A stretch of 40,060 nucleotides of DNA, from contig CAYHPW010000023.1 in assembly GCA_964358645.1 (NCBI GenBank), positions 1-40,060 on the forward strand. The letters are read 5' to 3'. This document shows, in pieces, positions 33,535 through 40,060 of this stretch (position 1 is the stretch's first letter; every line of letters starts with the position of its first letter). The position numbers and the translations under genes are program-made. The stretch comes from JBBTDV01 sp038042605. GTDB taxonomy: Bacteria > Bdellovibrionota > UBA1018. Below the pieces are notes generated by a model, which saw only the letters and a program-made list of their open reading frames with translations, was not told the origin of the DNA and made no database searches.

Positions 33535-33971
33535 ATGACCTCGGCTCTAAAAATAGGAGTGGGACCAAAAGCAGCTCTGCCCATCTGGACGAAATAGGGA
33601 TTTTCAGCGAAGGCCCGTTTGAAATTCTTCATGAGTGTCGGAAGGTCCCACGTAACGGGTTTCTCCGTAACAAGGCTCGAAGCATGAATCTCGACTTTGA
33701 CCATTTGACCCAACATGGGCTTGAGGAAAACCGCTAGGAGTTCGGCTTTCTCGCTGCTGCAAACATTGACGGGCAACACGACGGGATTTTCTGCGAAGTA
33801 GGGTTGGTCATTGTTAGGAAATTGCAGCTCTCCCAATTTTACGCACGGGTCGGCACCCACAGTGCTGTTGAGCAAGCTCCAGTTGTAGTACCATGGCGGT
33901 GAAGCCGCCTGACCTACGTTCGCAATTACCACCATCCCAAATACCAAAATCCCCAAAATCGCCTTCGACAT
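33405..33971 (-). CDS. Secreted protein of unknown function (188 aa)
   Basis: I do not recognise the family. The ATG at 33971 has AAGGAGG six bases upstream, decisive over the longer frame to 34151. Residues 1-24 (MSKAILGILVFGMVVIANVGQA) are a Sec signal peptide, with cleavage likely after GQA. The mature protein has four cysteines (in DPCVKLG, NVCSSEK, FFCDN and ATCNF), an even number that fits periplasmic disulfides. It ends with tandem TAA stops. It is the downstream member of a group of three minus-strand exported proteins, each with its own start signal. Confidence 0.72.
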   Translation of the reverse strand: MSKAILGILVFGMVVIANVGQAASPPWYYNWSLLNSTVGADPCVKLGELQFPNNDQPYFAENPVVLPVNVCSSEKAELLAVFLKPMLGQMVKVEIHASSLVTEKPVTWDLPTLMKNFKRAFAENPYFVQMGRAAFGPTPIFRAEVIQFFCDNIAVPNATCNFVAADAFEGVLKDKVSGFNIIMATTTK

Positions 33972-34144
33972 ATAAAGCCTCCTTATGGATGGTTCTATAA
34001 AATTGCTCTGAAAGTATCTTAATAAGCCGATCGTTGTAAAGGATGGCCAGCGTGGCGCTTGTAATTCAGACTCTGTAAAAAAAAGAGGAAGGTGCCCGCC
34101 AGCGGCTTTGGAATTTGACCTTGGTGCATAAATTAGTTTCGGAC

Positions 34145-34621
34145 TTAGCAAACCAGGTGAAGGGTGCCGCCCATATGGTCACCAGCTTGAAAGATATAGT
34201 GCGCTTGAAAGGTGCGTTTGCTGGTATTTTTTTCAAGAACGAGTTGCCCCCACATTCCATCTTCGACACTGTTCGTTGTGTCAGTGGCGTCAAAGCTCTG
34301 GAATTGAGAATAACCTTTATATTTGTTGGGGCGGTAATTCGGGTTCTCAGTTAAAGAGGCGATCTTAAAATTTCCGATGTAGGAGGAATCGGCGTTCTCT
34401 GGTGAGGATTGAATCCTTCCTTCGATGTTTTTGAGTACACGCAGTCCTTGCGCATTCTTCGTTTCAGCGAAGCTCAGAGTTGCAGCAGCGGTGAGCAACC
34501 CACCGCCGTTATTGGCAAGACTTTTGCCTTTGGCAACACACTCAATACCTGTTTCCACAGCCAAGGCAGCTTGTCCAAAAACCATAGCGATAACGACCAG
34601 ACTCATTGCAGTTTTTTTCAT
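34145..34621 (-). CDS. Secreted protein of unknown function (158 aa)
   Basis: Unrecognised family. The ATG at 34621 has AGGAG five bases upstream; the longer frame to 34708 lacks homology-like sequence and support. Residues 1-21 (MKKTAMSLVVIAMVFGQAALA) form a clear signal peptide with an A-L-A cleavage site. The mature ~137 residues look beta-rich, with one Cys near the N-terminus (IECVAKG) and one as the final residue (HLVC), which may pair. It has no enzyme motif. It lies 173 bp upstream of the other secreted gene and probably has its own promoter in the intervening sequence. Confidence 0.72.
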   Translation of the reverse strand: MKKTAMSLVVIAMVFGQAALAVETGIECVAKGKSLANNGGGLLTAAATLSFAETKNAQGLRVLKNIEGRIQSSPENADSSYIGNFKIASLTENPNYRPNKYKGYSQFQSFDATDTTNSVEDGMWGQLVLEKNTSKRTFQAHYIFQAGDHMGGTLHLVC

Positions 34622-34789
34622 AAAATCTCCTAACCCGTTGAAGCAGTTGTTAAACTTGGTGACACGTCTTAACCTAAAATACCGTGGTGCGCAATAAATA
34701 TACCCCACCAGGCCGGATCGGTATCAGTTTGAGTACAGTATGGTTTTCTGTATCGTTACTTAGTCAGTAATCAAGGGTGTTACTACAAT

Positions 34790-35665
34790 TTAACAGCCAC
34801 CAGCTGGGTAGAAAGCAAAGAAATAGTTTCTCCACGCGCCATCTTCGTATCTAATTATCATTCCTGGCTCGGATTTATATCCAATCACGATAATTGGAAT
34901 CCGGTACCCAAGATCATAAAACCCAATTATGTTTCGATTTTTGCCATAATAAACCTCTTCAAACATGTCTTCAGGCGAAATCAAGCTGGTATTTTTTGGG
35001 GTAACATAAAAGATTCCAGTCCAAGTTGTTGGACCATTCTTTTGTCCTTTGTCTATATCACCCTTGGCATCAAAAACACCGACTACTTCCACGAAGTAGT
35101 TCCCTCTGCTCATAGGATCTTCAAGAATTCGTTTTATTTTTTTGTTTTTGATAGGAAAAGGCATTTTTAGGTTTTTAAGTTTAGGTTCAAATTTCTCTCG
35201 GATTGTTTGGTTGACTGGGATAAACCGAGCCTCTTTCAAATTTTTGGGAGCAATAGAAGTCACAAAAAAAGTATTCCTAAGCGGTTTGATGGTGGCAACC
35301 ATTTCGGGAGCTTTATCACCACAAGCACCCTCTATCTGTTTGACCGAAGTTTTAACAATTTTAACCTCCTCAACACCTTGCACCCCAAAAGAATATAACT
35401 TCAGATTGCATTTATTCGATATGTAAAGACTTCGGTCTTTAGGGGACAACTTAAGAACATCCGCCTCCGCTCTGCCACAAGGAAAATGGCCTGTCGAAAA
35501 TGAGTATTCAAGGTTTGCATCATAGAGGGACACTTCATTTCCATTGGCTTTATAAAGCAAGACACCGGAATCGGGTTTATTATCAATGGCGAAACAATTG
35601 TGGCAAACGGATATCAAGAAACCGGATAGTACCCAGAAGGATTGTTTTATCGAAGCTGAATACAT
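34790..35665 (-). CDS. Secreted protein of unknown function (291 aa)
   Basis: Unrecognised family. The N-terminus (MYSASIKQSFWVLSGFLISVCHNCFA) is a signal peptide with likely cleavage after CFA, so the protein is probably periplasmic or exported. The early mature region (SGVLLYKANGNEVSLYDANLEYSF) is strand-rich, and several Cys and Lys residues are scattered through it. It ends in AGGC. No catalytic motif was found. The Shine-Dalgarno at the ATG 35665 is weak. Its DNA appears more A+T-rich than the housekeeping genes around it. It is the first of three consecutive minus-strand exported proteins that show no obvious sequence similarity to one another. Confidence 0.72.
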   Translation of the reverse strand: MYSASIKQSFWVLSGFLISVCHNCFAIDNKPDSGVLLYKANGNEVSLYDANLEYSFSTGHFPCGRAEADVLKLSPKDRSLYISNKCNLKLYSFGVQGVEEVKIVKTSVKQIEGACGDKAPEMVATIKPLRNTFFVTSIAPKNLKEARFIPVNQTIREKFEPKLKNLKMPFPIKNKKIKRILEDPMSRGNYFVEVVGVFDAKGDIDKGQKNGPTTWTGIFYVTPKNTSLISPEDMFEEVYYGKNRNIIGFYDLGYRIPIIVIGYKSEPGMIIRYEDGAWRNYFFAFYPAGGC

Positions 35666-35795
35666 TCTAGAAAATTATCACGCTTGGCAATACCCTGCCA
35701 CATAGGATTTAAAGCATGATCAGAAACTAAATCCCCGTGAGGCATTTGGGACTCGCATTTAAACTGCCCATTAGCCTAGCGCGCCACCTTAAACT

Positions 35796-35822
35796 AAAAA
35801 GCCCGCTTATTTCCGCAGGCTT
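35796..35822 (-). terminator. Rho-independent terminator downstream of tRNA-Ala
   Basis: On the minus strand AAGCCTGC pairs with GCGGGCTT (8 bp, one G-U) around an 8-nt loop, followed directly by TTT, about 40 bp after the tRNA 3' end. This is the only classical intrinsic terminator I can find in the window. Confidence 0.8.
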
Positions 35823-35860
35823 ATACTTTTTAAAACTTTAACTTTGATCATTTAAGGAAG

Positions 35861-35933
35861 TGGAGCTGATCGGGATCGAACCGACGGCCTTCGCATTGCG
35901 AACGCGACGCTCTACCAACTGAGCTACAGCCCC
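35861..35933 (-). tRNA. tRNA-Ala, anticodon CGC
   Basis: A 73-nt cloverleaf read on the minus strand: acceptor GGGGCTG pairing with CAGCTCC, D-arm GCTC/GAGC, anticodon stem TCGCG/TGCGA with loop TTCGCAA (anticodon CGC, codon GCG), T-arm GTCGG/CCGAT with TTCGATC loop, discriminator A. The G3-U70 wobble pair, the major alanine identity element, is present. The 3' CCA is not encoded (CTT follows), so it is added after transcription. Confidence 0.96.
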
Positions 35934-36023
35934 ATATATAGAGATCCTTGTAAGTTTCTTTATCCTAAGAGTCTTAGTGCGGCAAGCTCCTCAAAAATAT
36001 GCTAACCAAAAAGTGTGGATCTA

Positions 36024-36854
36024 GTGAAAGATTTGGCGATAGTTCTGCGATCCGTGCAATATGGCGAACGTCATAGGATCGTTACAGCGATAACCGAGGA
36101 GCATGGCTGTATTTCGGCTCTTGCGCGCAACAGCGTGCATTCGAAGCGCTTTGGCGGGACACTGGATCTTTTCGTTGCCGGCGAGTGGCATTTTTGCGGC
36201 CGCCCAGGCGCGGAGCTTTTAAGTTTGAGAGAAACAACCGCCAGGAGATCTTTTGGCGGGATCCATGCTGATTTATCCAAACTTTCGCTTGCCAGCGTGT
36301 TTAGTGAGATCTTGCTAAGGATAGCCTCCAGCCCTGGACATGAGCGATCAACTGATTTGTTCCGTCTCCATGCCAACGCTTTAGCGGCGGTAGAGGAAAG
36401 CAGTAAGCTTGAAGCCGCGGAGGCGACAAGATTCCTGAATTGTTACATGGCAAAGATTTTATGCTGGAATGGCACCGCACCCGCGCTGGATAAGTGCAAT
36501 TATTGTGAGCGATCAGCCTTAGGCCATGATTCCGCCGCTGAAGAGGAGCGGGTGCACTTTCTTATAAACAACGCCACGTGGGCTTGCGGCGGTTGCAGTG
36601 CGGCTGTTGAAAAAACAATCACAAGCAAAAATATTTCATTGTCTGTTGTGAGAGAATTTCAGCGGCTGCTGACGACACCTATACGCCAATTAATCAATAC
36701 ACCAGCGCTGAAAAATCTGCAGCAGGAGCTTTTCGATGTCATAGAATCCCTGTTTGTCTACCATGTCCCTGGTTTTGACCGGGCGCCATTGAAGGGGCTT
36801 CGTTTTCTTGGCTTAAAATCCAACGTATCGACGCAAGCAGTGAATCGCCGATAA
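36024..36854 (+). CDS. recO: DNA repair protein RecO
   Basis: Helps load RecA on SSB-coated DNA in the RecFOR pathway. The 276-aa protein has the N-terminal OB-fold (KDLAIVLRSVQYGERHRIVTAITEEHG) and a C-terminal domain with a zinc finger, Cys158/Cys161 (CNYC) and Cys188/Cys191 (CGGC). The GTG at 36024 gives the canonical start; an in-frame GTG three codons upstream at 36015 is possible. The terminal VYHVPG...LKGLRFLGLKS fits the RecO C-terminus, so the 116-bp overlap with the convergent gmhB is probably genuine. It follows the tRNA-Ala divergently. Confidence 0.92.
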   Translation: MKDLAIVLRSVQYGERHRIVTAITEEHGCISALARNSVHSKRFGGTLDLFVAGEWHFCGRPGAELLSLRETTARRSFGGIHADLSKLSLASVFSEILLRIASSPGHERSTDLFRLHANALAAVEESSKLEAAEATRFLNCYMAKILCWNGTAPALDKCNYCERSALGHDSAAEEERVHFLINNATWACGGCSAAVEKTITSKNISLSVVREFQRLLTTPIRQLINTPALKNLQQELFDVIESLFVYHVPGFDRAPLKGLRFLGLKSNVSTQAVNRR

Positions 36855-37371
36855 AATCAGCCTCACCAGATAGAAGATGTGACTCCGTTGCTAAACCTTC
36901 ACCAGTCCGGACCAGCACCACGCCTTTGCAGCCAGCATTGCGGCCAGCCATGAGGTCGGACAGTTTATCGCCTATCAGGTAAGAAGCGGAAATATCTATG
37001 TTCAGCTTGTTAGCTGAATCAAATATCAATTTAGGCTTTGGCTTGCGACATTCACAATGATCCTCTGGCATGTGAATGCATGATTCGTAATGATCAATTC
37101 TAACCGACCATTTCTCAAGCATCATGTTTAATCTGCCATGAATCAGTGACAGGGTATGCTTGGTTATCAGCCCTCTTCCAACACCGGATTGATTGGATAC
37201 AACAACAAGCAGGAAACCCGCCTTTTTTAGTTCCACAAGCGCTTCACCTACTGATGGGAGAAGTTGGAGTTGTTCCGGCTCATTCAAATAGCCCGGGTCT
37301 TCGTTTATAGTTCCGTCACGGTCCAGAAATACCGCACGTCGAAACACCGCTTGTCTTGCTCTTACCGGCAT
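36739..37371 (-). CDS. gmhB: D-glycero-D-manno-heptose-1,7-bisphosphate 7-phosphatase (HAD family)
   Basis: HAD phosphatase of ADP-heptose synthesis for the LPS inner core. In the 210-aa form, the nucleophile motif is FLDRDGTINEDPGYL (Asp17, Asp19), followed by VVSNQSGVGRG, a zinc loop with Cys98, His100, Cys106 and Cys108 (CIH...CECRKPKP, shorter than in E. coli) and GDKLSDLMAGRNAGC. Starts at 37401, 37371 or a GTG at 37347 are all open; 37371 avoids overlapping the divergent transporter. The last ~25 residues overlap recO and look non-homologous. Histidinol phosphatase is the main alternative function. Confidence 0.86.
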   Translation of the reverse strand: MPVRARQAVFRRAVFLDRDGTINEDPGYLNEPEQLQLLPSVGEALVELKKAGFLLVVVSNQSGVGRGLITKHTLSLIHGRLNMMLEKWSVRIDHYESCIHMPEDHCECRKPKPKLIFDSANKLNIDISASYLIGDKLSDLMAGRNAGCKGVVLVRTGEGLATESHLLSGEADFIGDSLLASIRWILSQENEAPSMAPGQNQGHGRQTGIL

Positions 37372-37391
37372 CAGGTGTAAAACTAACATAA

Positions 37392-39110
37392 ATGAAATCA
37401 CTTTTCAGGTTAAAGCCGTACCTGCGACCATATCTATGGCTTATTCTAGCGAGCGCTTTTCTCGCCATACCTTTGTCAGCCCTTAGAACTGGGCCAGCGG
37501 CATTGGTTAAGTATGTCGTGGATAATATGCTTATACAGAGGGACAAGGGCGCCCTTGTGCTGTTCCCGGCCATAGTTATCGGCTTGTATTTGGCCAATTT
37601 CATCGTGCGGTTCGGTCATTACTATTTACTCAGAATCGTGATCGCCAGGGTCAACCAAAGAGTGAAAAATGATCTTTTTGAACACCTGCTTGGTCTTTCA
37701 GCTGATTATTTTACCACTCAAAGCACCGGTACTTTGGTGTCGCGCGTCGGTTCTGATCCCCAGTACCTTGACGGCGGGCTTTCAACCATAAATGTTCTCA
37801 TACGAGAACCGATCACTTTTTTGTTTTTATTCGGATACGCTCTACATCTTAATTGGAAATTGACACTCGTAACACTGCTGATATTCCCGCCGCTTGCTTG
37901 GGTCTTTTCAGCAACAGGACGCAATCTTAAACGATACATCCTAAGAATGAGCGAAGAAAATGCGCGACTTTTTTCGTCCATACAAGAAAGCTTCACCGGG
38001 GTTAGAGTAGTCAAAGCTTTCCAACTTGAAAATTATGTCAGTAAAAAATTCTGGCAAAGAAGCGAGAACTTCAAGCGGCTGCTTTTAAAAACTGCAGTGC
38101 TGGAGGAAGCGTCCCACCCAATGGTTGAGCTACTTACGGCGTTTGTCATCGCAGCGATGATTTATTTCGGTGGCAACCAGGTGCTGCGCGGAAGCATGAC
38201 CTCTGGTGATTTGCTGGCTTTTTTCGCCACTTTTGCGCTGATGATGAACCCGCTTCGTACGTTGAATGACGTGAATATCAAATTGAACCAGGCTGCTGCT
38301 GCTTGCGATAGGATCTTTGAGATATTCGACTGGAGATCAAGGATTCAAGAGGCGCTAAACCCTGTTAGAATGGAGAGGTTTAGCAATCGACTGGAATTTA
38401 GGAACGTAAGCTTCGCTTATCCGGATTCACCAGAAAGATTAGTCCTAAAAAATGTCAGATTTACCGTGCCAAGACAGAAGGTGGTCGCGATTGTCGGCGC
38501 TAGTGGGGCTGGCAAGAGCTCTATAGTAAGCCTTGTTGCCAGAATCTATGACGTCAACACCGGATGTATTACGTTTGATGGTTATAATATTAAGGATGTG
38601 GCATTCGGCGATCTTCGTAGCATGATCGCGGTAGTGAGCCAGGATGTTTTTCTCTTCAACGACACGATTGAGGAGAACATAAGATGCGGAAGGCTTGATG
38701 CGACGGCTGATGAGATCCGGGAGGCGGCCAGATGCGCTAACGCTCTTGAATTTGTCAAATCGTTATCTGAAGGGTTCAATACGGTTATAGGCGACAGGGG
38801 TCAGAAACTCTCTGGTGGTGAAAGACAAAGGATCTCGATAGCGCGGGCATTTCTTCGTAAAGCGCCGATACTCATACTAGATGAGGCCACTTCAAATCTT
38901 GATACGGCATCTGAGCGCCTAGTGCAAAGCGCGCTTGAGGAACTTATGCATGACCGCACGACACTGGTCATAGCTCATAGACTTTCTACAATCAGGAATG
39001 CGGATCACATCTTGGTTTTAAAGAATGGCGAAATTCTGGAAGAGGGCCGGCATGATGACTTGGTTAATTTTGGTGGGGAATACGCCAGACTGCACGCTGC
39101 TGATAGCTGA
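37392..39110 (+). CDS. MsbA-like lipid A / lipid exporter ABC transporter (membrane plus ATPase)
   Basis: Half-transporter of the type I ABC exporter class, 572 aa. Residues 1-310 form a six-helix membrane domain. The ATPase domain has Walker A GASGAGKSS (369-377), Q-loop Gln417 in VVSQDVF, signature LSGGERQR (473-480), Walker B ILILDE (493-498) and switch His529 in VIAHRLST. MsbA, which flips lipid A, is the best match by length and general sequence, and the adjacent gmhB supports an LPS role; other drug or lipid exporters share this architecture, so I give no symbol. The start is only about 20 bp from the divergent gmhB start. Confidence 0.88.
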   Translation: MKSLFRLKPYLRPYLWLILASAFLAIPLSALRTGPAALVKYVVDNMLIQRDKGALVLFPAIVIGLYLANFIVRFGHYYLLRIVIARVNQRVKNDLFEHLLGLSADYFTTQSTGTLVSRVGSDPQYLDGGLSTINVLIREPITFLFLFGYALHLNWKLTLVTLLIFPPLAWVFSATGRNLKRYILRMSEENARLFSSIQESFTGVRVVKAFQLENYVSKKFWQRSENFKRLLLKTAVLEEASHPMVELLTAFVIAAMIYFGGNQVLRGSMTSGDLLAFFATFALMMNPLRTLNDVNIKLNQAAAACDRIFEIFDWRSRIQEALNPVRMERFSNRLEFRNVSFAYPDSPERLVLKNVRFTVPRQKVVAIVGASGAGKSSIVSLVARIYDVNTGCITFDGYNIKDVAFGDLRSMIAVVSQDVFLFNDTIEENIRCGRLDATADEIREAARCANALEFVKSLSEGFNTVIGDRGQKLSGGERQRISIARAFLRKAPILILDEATSNLDTASERLVQSALEELMHDRTTLVIAHRLSTIRNADHILVLKNGEILEEGRHDDLVNFGGEYARLHAADS

Positions 39111-39162
39111 TAAATGATGCGCTCCCTTTGCCAGCGATTGGGCATCATGTTATTTAGTCGTA

Positions 39163-39819
39163 ATGTTGAAGTACGTTTCTCTTTCGGTTCTGTTTACGCT
39201 CTTAAGTTGTACCACCATTCCAACACGGACGATTGCGAAGGAGGTGCCTCCGCAAAATCCTTGGGAGCTTATGAATCAGATTTCGGAAGGAAATTACTTC
39301 GACCCTGTCATAAATCTGAAGCGTTATGAAAAGTTTTATTCGAAGTCCGATCAGAGGTCGAGTTACCTCCAGGCGCTCTCCACGACTCTTTCTTACGTTG
39401 GGCGATATTACGAAGCTCAAAAATATTTTGAACAAAACTCAAGTGGCGGATCGAACCTAGATGCACCGACCGATCTTTCCTTTTGGCGTACATTGGATGC
39501 TGTTTCTGAGTTGGCCAAGTTGGGGGCTAGGTATCAGGTCATTATGCTGAATGAGGCCCATCATGTCCCCGAGACGAGGGCATTAACGATGGTCCTGCTT
39601 CAGCCACTTTATGAACAAGGCTTTCGCTATTTTGCCGCAGAGACTTTTAATGAATATGGTGTTTCTGAGACAACTGCCAAGCGTATCCCTCTCAGAAGTA
39701 CTGGCTACTACACTATCGAGCCAATTTTTGCGGATATTGTCAGAGAAGCATTGAGAATCGGCGAAGCCGAATGTGATGCTGAATCTAAAGTCTGGCACAT
39801 TCATATTACATTATGTTAG
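39163..39819 (+). CDS. Lipoprotein with ChaN/erythromycin-esterase-like segment, probably truncated
   Basis: A 218-aa frame starting with a lipoprotein signal (MLKYVSLSVLFTLLSC, Cys16 after LLS). The middle (VIMLNEAHHVPETRALTMVLL..LYEQGFRYFAAETF) resembles the LGExH segment of ChaN-like or erythromycin-esterase-like proteins, and EPIFADIVREALRIG is a continuation typical of them. The frame then ends quickly in a stretch that does not look like the family. In the +1 frame just downstream, about 35 coherent residues (KPNVMLNLKSGTFILHYVSS...) run to a stop near 39860, which suggests a frameshift or an internal deletion. The gene may be a remnant; function unknown. Confidence 0.55.
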   Translation: MLKYVSLSVLFTLLSCTTIPTRTIAKEVPPQNPWELMNQISEGNYFDPVINLKRYEKFYSKSDQRSSYLQALSTTLSYVGRYYEAQKYFEQNSSGGSNLDAPTDLSFWRTLDAVSELAKLGARYQVIMLNEAHHVPETRALTMVLLQPLYEQGFRYFAAETFNEYGVSETTAKRIPLRSTGYYTIEPIFADIVREALRIGEAECDAESKVWHIHITLC

Positions 39820-39873
39820 CAGCAACGGTGTTTCTGAAAAGGAATTCAAGCTAAAGGACTGAAAATGGCAATG

Positions 39874-40023
39874 CTACTTTACTTTTCCTGACTTGGGCGC
39901 GTCGGTATCAGGATGGTTTTCCTTATCAGGAAAGGCTTTATCATGAATATCTGCTATTTGTTTTTGCATTTTCCCAAATACACTAGCCTGCCTTTGAAGA
40001 CAGGCATCTAGTGCCTCTCCCAC
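39874..40023 (-). CDS. Possible small ORF, 49 aa
   Basis: GTG-initiated frame on the minus strand with GGAAAG upstream and an in-frame stop immediately before the GTG. The peptide (MGEALDACLQRQASVFGKM...PDTDAPKSGKVK) is hydrophilic and probably helical. It contains an imperfect inverted repeat at 39981-40013 (CACTAGCCTG against CAGGC-AT-CTAGTG). No homology recognised; could be chance. The rest of 39820-40060 holds nothing else that I can identify. Confidence 0.25.
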   Translation of the reverse strand: MGEALDACLQRQASVFGKMQKQIADIHDKAFPDKENHPDTDAPKSGKVK

Positions 40024-40060
40024 TTAATTCTTTCCGGTTTTGTTAGTGCGGGGGTTTGGG

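Overview
The window is a gene-dense bacterial chromosome segment from a Gram-negative, menaquinone-using organism. LolA, a GmhB-type heptose-bisphosphate phosphatase and an MsbA-like exporter indicate an outer membrane with LPS. A complete classical Men pathway indicates menaquinone. An SMC (not MukB) condensin and a tRNA gene without encoded CCA also fit. The gene set resembles Bdellovibrionota or other 'deltaproteobacterial' lineages, but I cannot place it more precisely from sequence alone. There are no insertion sequences, phage genes or CRISPR arrays.

Left part (0-15 kb): quinone-linked pyrD; a medium-chain acyl-CoA dehydrogenase; serA convergent with a D-2-hydroxyglutarate dehydrogenase-type FAD oxidase; a phosphoribosyltransferase; a secreted unknown; a copper-type P1B ATPase with a YHS plus His/Cys N-terminus; a Cys/Met-family PLP enzyme; and an smc-lolA pair.

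Centre (14.8-29 kb): all seven shikimate steps lie next to most of menaquinone synthesis. The + strand carries aroB-aroA-aroKDE-aroC, where aroKDE is one 598-residue polypeptide joining shikimate kinase, type I dehydroquinase and shikimate dehydrogenase. This order (B-A-K-D-E) matches the domain order of the eukaryotic pentafunctional AROM protein and is the most striking feature here. Convergent to it is a tightly overlapping menF-D-H-B-A-C-E operon, flanked by a type I-beta DAHP synthase and a long-chain polyprenyl diphosphate synthase. Chorismate production, naphthoate-ring synthesis and side-chain synthesis therefore sit together; no MenG/UbiE or MenI gene is visible.

Right part (29-40 kb): a ParB-like gene, a spore-photoproduct-lyase-family radical SAM gene lacking the usual catalytic cysteine, and an aldo/keto reductase form a compact operon ending in infA (TTG start). 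Then come an RRM RNA-binding protein, a small HTH ORF, three secreted proteins of unknown function, tRNA-Ala(CGC), recO, gmhB, the MsbA-like transporter and a lipoprotein gene that looks truncated.

Six convergent gene pairs overlap at their 3' ends (4-9 bp, and 116 bp for recO/gmhB). Only one convincing intrinsic terminator (after the tRNA) and one perfect inverted repeat (between infA and the RRM gene) are visible.
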